Shown here piece after piece: positions 1 to 6,548 of a stretch of DNA of 11,115 nt. A program made the translations under genes and the position numbers. Position 1 is the first letter of the stretch. Every line of letters begins with the position of its first letter. Source of the DNA: Oscillospiraceae bacterium. GTDB lineage: Bacteria; Bacillota; Clostridia; Oscillospirales; Oscillospiraceae. The stretch is taken from assembly GCA_020866945.1 (NCBI GenBank), contig JAJBVW010000150.1:1-11115 (forward strand), written 5' to 3'. The notes under the pieces are model-generated. The model saw only the letters and a list, made by a program, of their open reading frames with translations, was not told the DNA's origin and made no database searches.

Positions 1-577
1 CTGCGGCAAGGGGGTGGCCGTCTACTATACGGCGGCCCAGGAACCCAGGGCGCTGTATGACCGGCTGATGGCGGACAGGGCCTTTCTCATAGAGGACGTG
101 GTGGTGCAGTGCGGCGCCATGGCCTCCCTCTGCCCCTCCTCTGTGAACACCGTCCGGCTCGTCACCATCCTGAACGGGGATGAGGTGAGCATTGTGGCCG
201 GGTGCGTCCGAATGGGCCGGGGCGAGTCCGTGGTGGACAACTTCAACCACGGGGGCATCGCCGCCACCATTGACACCAGCCGGGGCGTTTTGTGTACGGA
301 CGGCTACGACAAGTACCGGGCCACCTACCCTGTCCATCCCGCCACGGGACAGGCGATCATAGGTGTCGTTATCCCCCAGTGGGAGGAGATTAAGGCCCTG
401 GTGACAGCAGGCGCCAGGGAGGTGCCGGAGGTGCGCTATGTAGGCTGGGACGTAGCCATCACCCGGGACGACGGCCCCGTCTTCATCGAAGGCAACGCCT
501 TCCCCGGCCAGGACGTAACCCAATACCCCAAGCTAAACCTGGGCACCTACAGCGTCATGCGGGCCGCGATAAAATAG
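1..577 (+). CDS. Sugar-transfer-associated ATP-grasp domain protein (3' part, 5' end off window)
   Basis: The frame is open from the first bases of the window (codons from position 2 read CGKGV...), so only the C-terminal ~190 residues are present and the GTG at 14 is not the real start. Blocks typical of the sugar-transfer-associated ATP-grasp family (Pfam ATPgrasp_ST) are visible: SVNTVRLVT at about 140-166, VDNFNHGGIA from about 233, a YP-HP-TG block, GWDVA near 443, and FIEGNAFPG near 482. The last contains the acidic and Asn residues that usually hold Mg-ATP. Family members are ATP-dependent ligases found near cell-surface polysaccharide genes; the substrate cannot be read here. It ends with TAG, directly before a hairpin terminator, so it is the last gene of its transcript. 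That use of TAG also shows amber is a normal stop in this genome. Confidence 0.82.
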   Translation, partial: CGKGVAVYYTAAQEPRALYDRLMADRAFLIEDVVVQCGAMASLCPSSVNTVRLVTILNGDEVSIVAGCVRMGRGESVVDNFNHGGIAATIDTSRGVLCTDGYDKYRATYPVHPATGQAIIGVVIPQWEEIKALVTAGAREVPEVRYVGWDVAITRDDGPVFIEGNAFPGQDVTQYPKLNLGTYSVMRAAIK

Positions 578-579
578 GA

Positions 580-612
580 AAAACCCTGTAGTCATTGAAA
601 CTACAGGGTTTT
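580..612. terminator. Bidirectional hairpin terminator between the ATP-grasp gene and tRNA-Ser
   Basis: A perfect 12-bp stem (580-591 with 601-612, AAAACCCTGTAG/CTACAGGGTTTT) encloses a 9-nt loop. The right arm ends in TTTT for plus-strand transcripts. The left arm lies in AAAAA (579-583), giving a U-run for minus-strand transcripts. It sits 2 nt after the ATP-grasp stop and 4 nt past the tRNA CCA end, so it can serve both convergent transcripts. Confidence 0.85.
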
Positions 613-616
613 CTGT

Positions 617-709
617 TGGCGGAGAAGGAGGGATTCGAACCCTCGATACCCTTTTGGGGTATACACGATTTCCAATCGTGCGCGCTCGACCTGGCTACGC
701 GACTTCTCC
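617..709 (-). tRNA. tRNA-Ser (anticodon GGA)
   Basis: Read on the minus strand, the sequence folds as a class II tRNA. The 7-bp acceptor stem is GGAGAAG (709-703) with CTTCTCC (627-621). The D-arm contains TAGCCAGGTCGA. The anticodon stem is CACGA/TCGTG with loop TTGGAAA, giving anticodon GGA (plus-strand 671-673). A long variable arm (TATACCCC...GGGTATC) and a T-arm GAGGG-TTCGAAT-CCCTC follow. The discriminator base is G and the 3' CCA is encoded (617-619). The long variable arm and the anticodon agree on serine, decoding UCC/UCU. Confidence 0.97.
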
Positions 710-751
710 AGAGCGATCGAATTTGATGTGTTATGCAATTCAAGCCTTGTT

Positions 752-780
752 ATTATACTCAAACCTGACGGCAAAGTCAA
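752..780 (-). promoter_or_regulatory. Sigma-70-type promoter for tRNA-Ser
   Basis: On the minus strand TTGACT (780-775) is followed after exactly 17 nt by TATAAT (757-752). Transcription would start near 745 and run into the tRNA 5' end at 709, leaving a leader of about 36 nt for RNase P to remove. Both boxes are near-consensus and the spacing is ideal, consistent with a strongly expressed tRNA gene. Confidence 0.82.
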
Positions 781-828
781 GAAAATTTTTTAGGGTATAC
801 TTCACAAATCCGTTGCTAAATTTTTGTC

Positions 829-857
829 TTTACAAACAGACCCGCAGAATTTATAAT
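829..857 (+). promoter_or_regulatory. Promoter of the first beta-helix gene
   Basis: TTTACA (829-834), a 17-nt spacer and TATAAT (852-857) form a near-consensus housekeeping promoter, predicting a leader of roughly 75-80 nt before the ATG at 941. The 11-nt string TCTTTACAAAC around the -35 box recurs exactly at the same position upstream of the paralogous gene at 3399, suggesting common ancestry or shared control. The promoter is divergent from the tRNA promoter at 752-780. Confidence 0.8.
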
Positions 858-940
858 AAGTAGTATCGTTATCCGCTGTAAATAAGGAATAATCCTGTAT
901 GCAGCTAAAAATTATCCAATCGAGAAAGGAAAACACCGAA

Positions 941-3118
941 ATGAAGAAAGCATCCAAAGTCCTGGCCCTGGTGCTGGCGTTCTGCCTGCTCCTGTCCGTG
1001 GGCGCCTTTGCCAGCGGCGAGGCCTCCGGGGAGGCCGCAGGCTCCTTCGCCCAGGTGGACGAGACCCACTGGGCGGGCGACAGCCTGACCATCGAATCCG
1101 TTGAGATTGCGGAGGAGTACGCGGAGTACGTGGACTCTGCCCTGTTCGGCAGCATCTCCAAAATCGTCTATGACGGCGGCGAGATCGACGTGGACTACAC
1201 GGCCTACACCGCCGTCCTGACCGTGGACGGCGTGCAGGTAGACCTGTATAACGCCGAAAACGTCACCTACACCGGCGATGTGGAGATCACCCTGGTTGCC
1301 AAGGCTGCCTCCACCAACAGCGGCAGCTCCAAGTTCGGCGACGACGCCGGCAGCCAGATCGGCTCCATCTACTTCACCGCCGCCGCCTACTTCGATGAGG
1401 ACGGCTACGCAGAGGAAAGCTCCGTGGAGGCCGCGCAGGGCGGTGCTGTGATTGACGACACCAGCGTTTCCGGCATGGTCTTTGACTCCGAGGGCGACTA
1501 CTTCTCCGCCATCTATGCCGCCAGCGGCGAGATTTCCATCACCGACTCCACCTTCACCGCCTTCGGCAAGGGCGGCGACGACTTCTCCGGCTTCGGCATC
1601 GTGGCCGTGGCCGCAGGCACTGCCAGCCTGACCATCGATAACTGTGTCTTCATCACCGGCGGCGCCCTCCGCTCCGCCATCTGGTCCGGCGGCACCTCCA
1701 CCGTCACCGTGACCAACACTGTCATCCAGAGCTACAACGACGAGGATCTGGTGGCCTACACCACTGAGGACAACTACGCTGTGTCCATGATGCAGCAGGT
1801 GCCCTTCGCTCTGGGCCTGACCGGCAACATCCGCGCCACCCTGGTCTGCGGCAGCGGCAACGGCATCTATACCAACTGCCTGGTGGCCTCCAACGGCTGG
1901 GCCGTTCTGTCCACCGACTCTGGCAGCGGCACCCTGGTCGCCACAGACGTGACCGCCGTTCTCGGCGTCATCGAGGAGGCCCAGGAGGGCGCTGAATACG
2001 ACACCACCGCCACCATCAGCGACGTGGAATACGGCATCACCCTTGGCCGCGTCGGCGAGATGTCCGGCTATATCGCCTACTGCGACGGCTTCTCTGACTA
2101 TGTCTACGGCGGCGACTGGTACGCCCCCGACTATCTGATCATCATCACCGGCGGCTCCGTCACCGTTGGCGCCAGCGATACCAGCCGCTTCTACGGCTGG
2201 TCTGACCGCATCGGCTTTATGAGCCACGGCACCACCGTCAACACGGTGCTGGACATCAGCGAGGCTGACTTCGATATCACCGACACCTTCGTTATGATCA
2301 AGTCCGGCGGCGGCAACGGCGAGACCGTGAACCTGACCGACGTCACCGTGAACCTGACCGGCGACTCCGCCTGGAGCGGCAGCCTTCTGTCCGTCATCGA
2401 CACCGACGACCTGGGCGGCGGCCCCGGCGCTACCACCTTCGTGATTCCTTACAGCGACTATGAGACCTATCTGGCCTCCCCCACCTCCGGCGAGGGCGGC
2501 GAGACCGTTCTGAACATCACCGATTCCGACCTGACCGGCGACGTGTATGACTCCGTCGGCAGCATGAACGGCGACAGCTTCAAGGCGGACAGCATCACCG
2601 TGAACCTGGTGAACTCCTCCCTGACCGGCGTCGTCAGCTCCGCCTACGCCGCTCACTGCGACGAGGACGGCACCCTCCTGACCGGCGATATGACCGTGGA
2701 CTCCTATGGCCGGGACGGCACCTATGATTACCTGTCCATCGGACGGATCCTCAACTTCGCGGCTCCCACCGTGAGCAACCCCGTCAGCATCTCTCTTGAG
2801 AACTCCGCCTGGATCTGCACCGGCCTGAGCTATGTAGCCAGCCTGACCATTGACGACGCCAGCGTCATCGACGGCGACGTGTATCAGGACGGCGAGCTGG
2901 TCGAGCTGACCGCGGGCACCTACGAGAACGTCGTGGTCGTCCCCGCCGGGGCCGACTATGAGCAGGCTGTGGCCGACGGCGTAGCCGCCATCGAGGCCGC
3001 CATTGCCGAGGGCATCACCCCGGAGGATCACTCCGACCTGGTAGCCAACACCGACATGGGCGACATGGGTTCCTCCGGCGAGGCTTCTGGCGAAGCTTCC
3101 GGCGAGGCCTCCAAGTAA
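941..3118 (+). CDS. Secreted beta-helix-type surface protein with SGEA tracts
   Basis: This 725-residue protein has a Sec signal peptide (MKK, hydrophobic core residues 7-20, likely cut after AFA at 24). The ATG at 941 is chosen because GAGAAAGGA lies just upstream and the signal peptide starts there; the in-frame ATG at 899 would add 14 residues ahead of it. Mature protein: SGEASGEAAG (25-34), a conserved domain with IVYDGGEIDVDY, then many short strand/turn units rich in D, N, G, S and T (such as ISITDSTFTAFG and LTIDNCVFITGG). These resemble a right-handed parallel beta-helix of the adhesin or pectate-lyase-like type. It ends in three SGEA repeats plus SK. No LPXTG motif, C-terminal membrane helix or catalytic motif was seen, so it is probably released or bound non-covalently. 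It is very acidic. A paralogue lies immediately downstream. Function is unknown; adhesion or glycan contact is only a guess. A dedicated promoter and terminator make it monocistronic. Confidence 0.85.
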   Translation: MKKASKVLALVLAFCLLLSVGAFASGEASGEAAGSFAQVDETHWAGDSLTIESVEIAEEYAEYVDSALFGSISKIVYDGGEIDVDYTAYTAVLTVDGVQVDLYNAENVTYTGDVEITLVAKAASTNSGSSKFGDDAGSQIGSIYFTAAAYFDEDGYAEESSVEAAQGGAVIDDTSVSGMVFDSEGDYFSAIYAASGEISITDSTFTAFGKGGDDFSGFGIVAVAAGTASLTIDNCVFITGGALRSAIWSGGTSTVTVTNTVIQSYNDEDLVAYTTEDNYAVSMMQQVPFALGLTGNIRATLVCGSGNGIYTNCLVASNGWAVLSTDSGSGTLVATDVTAVLGVIEEAQEGAEYDTTATISDVEYGITLGRVGEMSGYIAYCDGFSDYVYGGDWYAPDYLIIITGGSVTVGASDTSRFYGWSDRIGFMSHGTTVNTVLDISEADFDITDTFVMIKSGGGNGETVNLTDVTVNLTGDSAWSGSLLSVIDTDDLGGGPGATTFVIPYSDYETYLASPTSGEGGETVLNITDSDLTGDVYDSVGSMNGDSFKADSITVNLVNSSLTGVVSSAYAAHCDEDGTLLTGDMTVDSYGRDGTYDYLSIGRILNFAAPTVSNPVSISLENSAWICTGLSYVASLTIDDASVIDGDVYQDGELVELTAGTYENVVVVPAGADYEQAVADGVAAIEAAIAEGITPEDHSDLVANTDMGDMGSSGEASGEASGEASK
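1013..1039 (+). repeat. N-terminal SGEA coding repeat
   Basis: Two 12-nt units encoding Ser-Gly-Glu-Ala start exactly at the predicted signal-peptidase cut (codons 25-32), followed by a degenerate Ala-Gly. The same peptide unit recurs at the protein's C-terminus (3074-3112), so mature SGEA tracts bracket the beta-helix domain. Confidence 0.7.
3074..3112 (+). repeat. C-terminal SGEA coding repeat
   Basis: Three tandem 12-nt units encode Ser-Gly-Glu-Ala, followed by a final Ser, then Lys and the TAA stop. Synonymous differences between units (GGCGAGGCT, GGCGAAGCT, GGCGAGGCC) show that the peptide rather than the exact DNA is conserved, though the units could still expand or contract by slippage. 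Confidence 0.75.
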
Positions 3119-3152
3119 TGCCCTGATAACGCATCATCCCTTTTAACCGACA

Positions 3153-3184
3153 GCCCCGACGGAGAAATCCGTCGGGGCGTTTTT
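3153..3184 (+). terminator. Intrinsic terminator of the first beta-helix gene
   Basis: An 11-bp perfect GC-rich stem (3153-3163 with 3168-3178) is closed by a GAAA tetraloop and followed by GTTTTT (3179-3184). It lies 35 nt after the TAA stop and separates this gene from its downstream paralogue. Confidence 0.93.
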
Positions 3185-3303
3185 ATAAGCAATTCCAAGG
3201 AAAGTCCTATCAGTTCATAAAAGAAAAATATATAGAAAAACCACACACTATCCCCAGGCAGGCCTATTTCACAGAAATTTTACACAAACCAATTCAAATT
3301 ATC

Positions 3304-3332
3304 TTTACAAACGCCGTGATTTATACTATTAT
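3304..3332 (+). promoter_or_regulatory. Promoter of the second beta-helix gene
   Basis: TTTACA (3304-3309) and TATTAT (3327-3332) are separated by 17 nt. An overlapping TATACT at 3322 would leave only 12 nt and is less likely. The flanking TCTTTACAAAC string is identical to that of the upstream paralogue's promoter. The leader to the ATG at 3399 is about 60 nt. It contains a small TTTTGTG/CACAAAA inverted repeat (3345-3351 with 3360-3366) of unknown role. Confidence 0.7.
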
Positions 3333-3398
3333 ATTAGGTGCGATTTTTGTGAATTGTGCCACAAAAGTATTACAATTTGGAAAGGAAAAGGTATACAC

Positions 3399-6026
3399 AT
3401 GAAGAGATCCGCTAGATTTTTGGCCCTTCTGCTCGCTTTCTGCCTGGTTCTGTCCCTGGGGGCATTCTCCAGCAGCGAAGCAAGATTCGAGGCCAGCGCT
3501 GAGACTGCCGCCGCAGGCTATTTGGCCCAGGTGGACTAGACCCACTGGGCCGGCAGCGCTCTAACCATTGAATCCATCGAATACGCGGAGGAGTTTACCG
3601 ACGCGGGCTACGTGGACTCCACCCTGTTCACCAGCATCACCAAGATCGTCTATGACGGCGGGGAGATCGACGTGGACTACACCACCTATACCGCCGTCCT
3701 GACTGTGGACGGGGTGCAGGTAGACCTCTATAACGCCGAGGGCGAGAGCTTCTCCGGCGATGTGGAAATCACCCTGGTGGAAAAGGGAGACTCCAACAGC
3801 AACTCCGGCGCTCCTATTGGCGCGGACAAGGCCCAGTCCTCCTTCGGCTCCTTCTACTACACCGCCGCTATCTACATTGGCAACGGCGCGTATGACGAGG
3901 CCAAGTCCGTCACTGCCGCCCAGCTTGACGGCGAGGTCTCCGACACCGAAGCCAACGGTGTGGTAGTTGATTCCCAGGGCGACTACTTCACCGGCATCTA
4001 CATCAGCGACTCTGAGTACGCCATCAACGACGCCACCCTGTCCTTCGTGGGCGCTGGCGGCGACGACTTCAACGGCTGGGGCGCCGGTATCGTTGTGGTA
4101 GGCGCTTCCCAGGTGGAGATCAACCGCTCCGTGATATACAGCACCGGCGTTATCCGCAGCGGCCTGTACACCGGCGGCTCCTCCCAGACCTCTGTGAACG
4201 ACTCTGTCATCATCTCCGAGAACGATGAGGACGCGAACCCCTACGACACCGAAGACAACTACGCTGTTCCCATGATGCAGCAGTGCCCCTTCGCCCTGGG
4301 CATTGAGGGCAACATCCGCGCCAGCCTGGCCTGTGGCGCTGGCACCAACACCTTTACAAATTCCCTGGTGGTCTCCAACGGCTGGGCCGTTCTGTCCACC
4401 GACTCCGGCACCGCCGGTACCACCGCCCTTGTCTCCAACTCCATGGTAGCCGTGGTCGGCACCGCCTCTGACGAGGAGACCGAGGACTACGACTTCACCT
4501 ATGACGTGAATGGCACCACCTGGTACGTCACCGTGGGCCGCTATGGCGAGACCTCCGGCTACATCGCCTATGCCGACTCCGGCGTGCTGGATTACGCCTA
4601 CGGCAGCGCCTGGTACTCCCCTGACTATCTGGGCATCATCACCACCGGCGCCATCACCATGAGCGACAACAGCTACGGCTGGTCTGGCCGCATCGGCTTC
4701 ATGCTCCACTCCGGCGGCAACGGCAACGGCACCGGCACCCTATCCGTCAGCGACTCCAGCTTTGACATCCAGAACATCTTCGCCGTGATCCAGACCCAGG
4801 GCACCTACAGCACCGTCATCACCCTAGACAACGTGGACGTGTCCCTGGCCGGGAACGGCGCGGACATTTTGGTCCTTCAGACCAACTCTGATGATAACGC
4901 CGGCGGCCCCGCCGAGACGGCCAACACCATCACCGACCTGACCTATGAGGAATATCTGGCTCAGGACGTGCTGGAGCAGACCGGCACCGCCAGCGAGGTC
5001 TCCATTTCCAACTCCGTGGTGCAGGGCAACATCTATAACGCCTCCACCGACGACGCGGTGGGCCTGAACGTGACCCTGGACAACGCCGAGGTCAGCGGTG
5101 AGATTTCCTCCGCCTGGGCTTATCACACCGACGCCGAGGGCAACGCCCTGGACGAGACCGAGTTCGCGCTGGACTACTATACCGGCACCATCGACGGCTC
5201 CTCCGGCACCTGGGATTACACCATGTACCTGCGTGAGGACGCTATCTCCGCTCCCACTGTGAACAACCCCGTCAGCCTGACCCTGACCAACGGCTCCACC
5301 TGGATGGTTACCGGCACCAACTACCTGACCAGCCTGACCATCGACGAGACCTCCACCGTTATGGGCATGAGCCTTGTGATGACCGTGGACGGCGTGGAGA
5401 CGGAAATCGCCGCCGGTACCTATGAGGGCGAGATCGTCATCACCGGCGCGGACGCTCCCGCCCGCGAGGAGGGCGACGCGGAAATCGCCGCCCCCGTCAT
5501 CGGCGAGGCCGCCGAGGTCGAGGTAGAGGCTGCCGCCGCCTTCGAGTCCGATTACAGCTATGAACCCTTCGACGTCGATGTGGGCGAGGGAATGGTTCTG
5601 TCCTTCACCAGCGTAGAGTTCGCCCTGGGCGACGGCACCGTCTCCATCTACATTGCCGACACCTCCAAGCAGATCGACTGCGAGATCGTGGACGGCGAAT
5701 GGATTATGGAAGGCTCCGACGCAGTGGACGAGGCCATTATCGCCGCGGCCAAGGCCATCTATGAGGCCGAGTTCGCCGGTGAGACCGGCGAGGCCGACAC
5801 CGCCTCTGCGGAGTCCGCCGCCTCCGAGGGTGACTGGGAGGGCTACATCGCCTACCTGACCGACCTGGTGAACACTGACACCACCACTGACATCTACAGT
5901 CAGCTCATCAGCGAGCTGGCCGAAGCCCAGGAGGCTGATTACACCGGCCTGGAGGACGGCACCATGTATGGGGCTATTAACGCTCTCTACACCTGCATGA
6001 CCTACGAGGAATATCTTGCTCAATAA
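3399..6026 (+). pseudogene. Secreted beta-helix paralogue interrupted by one in-frame amber codon
   Basis: The start at 3399 (MKRSARFLALLLAFCLVLSL...) has GGAAAGGAAAAG just upstream and a clear signal peptide. Codon 47 is TAG (3537-3539), and the same frame then stays open to TAA at 6024-6026, for an 875-codon coding length. In the paralogue at 941 the matching stretch is QVDETHWAG; here it is QVD-stop-THWAG, a GAG-to-TAG change. As written, only a 46-residue secreted stub is made. Reinitiation is unlikely: the next GTG (3612) has no well-placed ribosome binding site and would lack a signal peptide. Downstream sequence matches the paralogue block by block (IVYDGGEIDVDY, DNYAV.MMQQ, SNGWAVLSTDSG). 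It then diverges into an acidic Glu/Ala-rich linker (from about 5460) and a C-terminal region from about 5541 that the paralogue lacks, ending TYEEYLAQ. The rest is intact, so the lesion is very young, is read through, or is a sequence error. Confidence 0.78.
3537..3539 (+). other. In-frame amber (TAG) codon in the second beta-helix gene
   Basis: TAG replaces the GAG (Glu) codon found at the aligned position of the upstream paralogue, with GTGGAC before it and ACCCACTGGGC after it conserved in both. A single G-to-T change at 3537 explains it. TAG ends the ATP-grasp gene at 575-577 ahead of a terminator, which argues against genome-wide reassignment. Confidence 0.9.
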
Positions 6027-6049
6027 TTCGTAAAACCAACAAACAGCTT

Positions 6050-6093
6050 GGGCTGTACCATTGCCTGACGGCTTTGGTACAGCCCTCTTTTTT
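6050..6093 (+). terminator. Intrinsic terminator of the second beta-helix gene
   Basis: An 11-bp perfect stem GGGCTGTACCA/TGGTACAGCCC (6050-6060 with 6075-6085) is extended inside the loop by GCC-TGAC-GGC. It is followed by TCTTTTTT (6086-6093) and lies 23 nt after the TAA stop. Confidence 0.92.
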
Positions 6094-6127
6094 CGCGTGT
6101 GGTGGGTCTGTTGTGAAGGTTGAATAG

Positions 6128-6154
6128 ATCGGTTCTTTTTAGCCGATTTTTTTT
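6128..6154 (+). terminator. Second, weaker terminator-like hairpin
   Basis: A 7-bp stem including one G-U pair (ATCGGTT, 6128-6134, with AGCCGAT, 6141-6147) precedes a run of eight T residues (6147-6154). It may back up the terminator at 6050, or be left from a lost gene. The stem is short and AU-rich, so confidence is moderate. Confidence 0.5.
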
Positions 6155-6311
6155 GTGGAATTGGTTCTTAATTTGTGTGTTGCTATGACTTTTCCTTCTT
6201 TTTTCGCAAAAATCCACGGCATCACAGGGTTCGTCAAAGATATGTTTATCTATTTTGCACAAAAACGTCATTGTCAAAAGAAAGATTATTGTGCAAATTA
6301 TCAAAAAGTTG

Positions 6312-6340
6312 TTGACATGGAAGAAAATATGCTGTATTAT
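6312..6340 (+). promoter_or_regulatory. Promoter of the SDR / alcohol dehydrogenase operon
   Basis: A perfect TTGACA (6312-6317), a 17-nt spacer and TATTAT (6335-6340) predict transcription from about 6347, giving a leader of about 80 nt to the remnant ORF at 6428. No other good promoter was seen before the SDR or alcohol dehydrogenase, so it probably drives both. Confidence 0.8.
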
Positions 6341-6354
6341 ATTATTAGTCGCTT

Positions 6355-6395
6355 GGTACATAATTAATAAGAAAATCTAATAATATAATTGTACC
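6355..6395 (+). promoter_or_regulatory. Inverted repeat in the SDR operon leader (possible operator or leader hairpin)
   Basis: GGTACA (6355-6360) and TGTACC (6390-6395) are exact reverse complements separated by 29 nt. Pairing extends inward by ATTA/TAAT if a 2-nt bulge is allowed. The element begins just after the predicted transcription start, where a repressor site or a 5' leader hairpin would act. No regulator gene lies nearby to support either option. Confidence 0.4.
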
Positions 6396-6427
6396 CATTT
6401 TGAGACTGACAGAAAGGAATATTTCCT

Positions 6428-6520
6428 ATGGAAAAGAAAAATTATTTCGACCTCACAGGACAGGTTGCCATCGTCACCAGCCGCGTCGTCCCCGTGGACG
6501 GCGGCTACACCTGTATGTGA
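6428..6520 (+). pseudogene. Internally deleted SDR remnant (30 codons)
   Basis: A 30-codon frame begins with ATG at 6428, 9 nt after AGAAAGGA. Its first 17 residues (MEKKNYFDLTGQVAIVT) read as the start of a classical short-chain dehydrogenase, up to the beta-1 strand just before the TGxxxGxG cofactor loop. The next residues (VVPVDGGYTCM) read as the usual SDR C-terminus, and the frame then stops at TGA. Everything between, about 220-230 residues in a normal SDR, is missing, including the cofactor loop and the Ser-Tyr-Lys catalytic residues. The junction lies near GTCACC, which could encode the Val-Thr of both ends, so deletion between short repeats is plausible. It cannot be an enzyme. It keeps the promoter and a good ribosome binding site, so it may still be translated as a leader peptide 28 nt ahead of the intact SDR. 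Confidence 0.82.
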
Positions 6521-6548
6521 AAGTCAGCGGAAAGGAGCGTATTCTGTT

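Larger units (their letters stand above)
6027..6427 (+). other. AT-rich intergenic region between the beta-helix locus and the SDR operon
   Basis: About 400 nt without a credible gene. It holds a strong terminator (6050-6093), a second terminator-like hairpin (6128-6154), a stretch of about 155 nt with no recognised signal, a consensus promoter (6312-6340) and an inverted repeat in the leader (6355-6395). Open frames here on either strand have poor composition and no ribosome binding site, and are not called. Confidence 0.6.

Noticed and set aside
617..709. tRNA-Ser as an integration site (attB) for a mobile element
   Set aside because: No integrase, no repeated copy of the tRNA 3' end and no phage or ICE genes were seen in the window.
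899..940. N-terminal extension of the first beta-helix gene from ATG 899
   Set aside because: The ATG at 941 has a good ribosome binding site and begins a standard signal peptide; the extension would place a polar stretch before it.
905..3031. Very long open frame (over 700 codons) antisense to the first beta-helix gene, and similar ones antisense to the second (3561-4709 and 4824-6023)
   Set aside because: They read as Gly/Val/Ala/Asp-rich monotony expected from the reverse complement of GGC/GAC/GCC/ACC-biased codons. They have no ribosome binding site, signal or recognisable domain, and the sense strand has clear homology between paralogues.
3537..3539. Pyrrolysine or genome-wide TAG reassignment to explain the amber codon
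   Set aside because: TAG is a genuine stop at 575-577 right before a terminator, the paralogue has an ordinary Glu there, and no pyl gene or suppressor tRNA is in the window. Kept only as something to check.
3612..6026. A separate gene starting at GTG 3612
   Set aside because: The nearest GGAGGAG is about 18 nt away, the start falls inside a block conserved with the paralogue, and the product would lack a signal peptide.
6155..6367. 70-codon plus-strand frame and the overlapping 113-codon minus-strand frame (6020-6361) in the AT-rich gap
   Set aside because: Both cross terminators or the promoter, lack ribosome binding sites and have the composition of random AT-rich DNA.
6465..6548. Longer SDR reading from 6465
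   Set aside because: It runs out of frame through the deleted SDR remnant and past its stop, and adds residues unlike any SDR N-terminus; ATG 6549 with AAAGGAG fits better.
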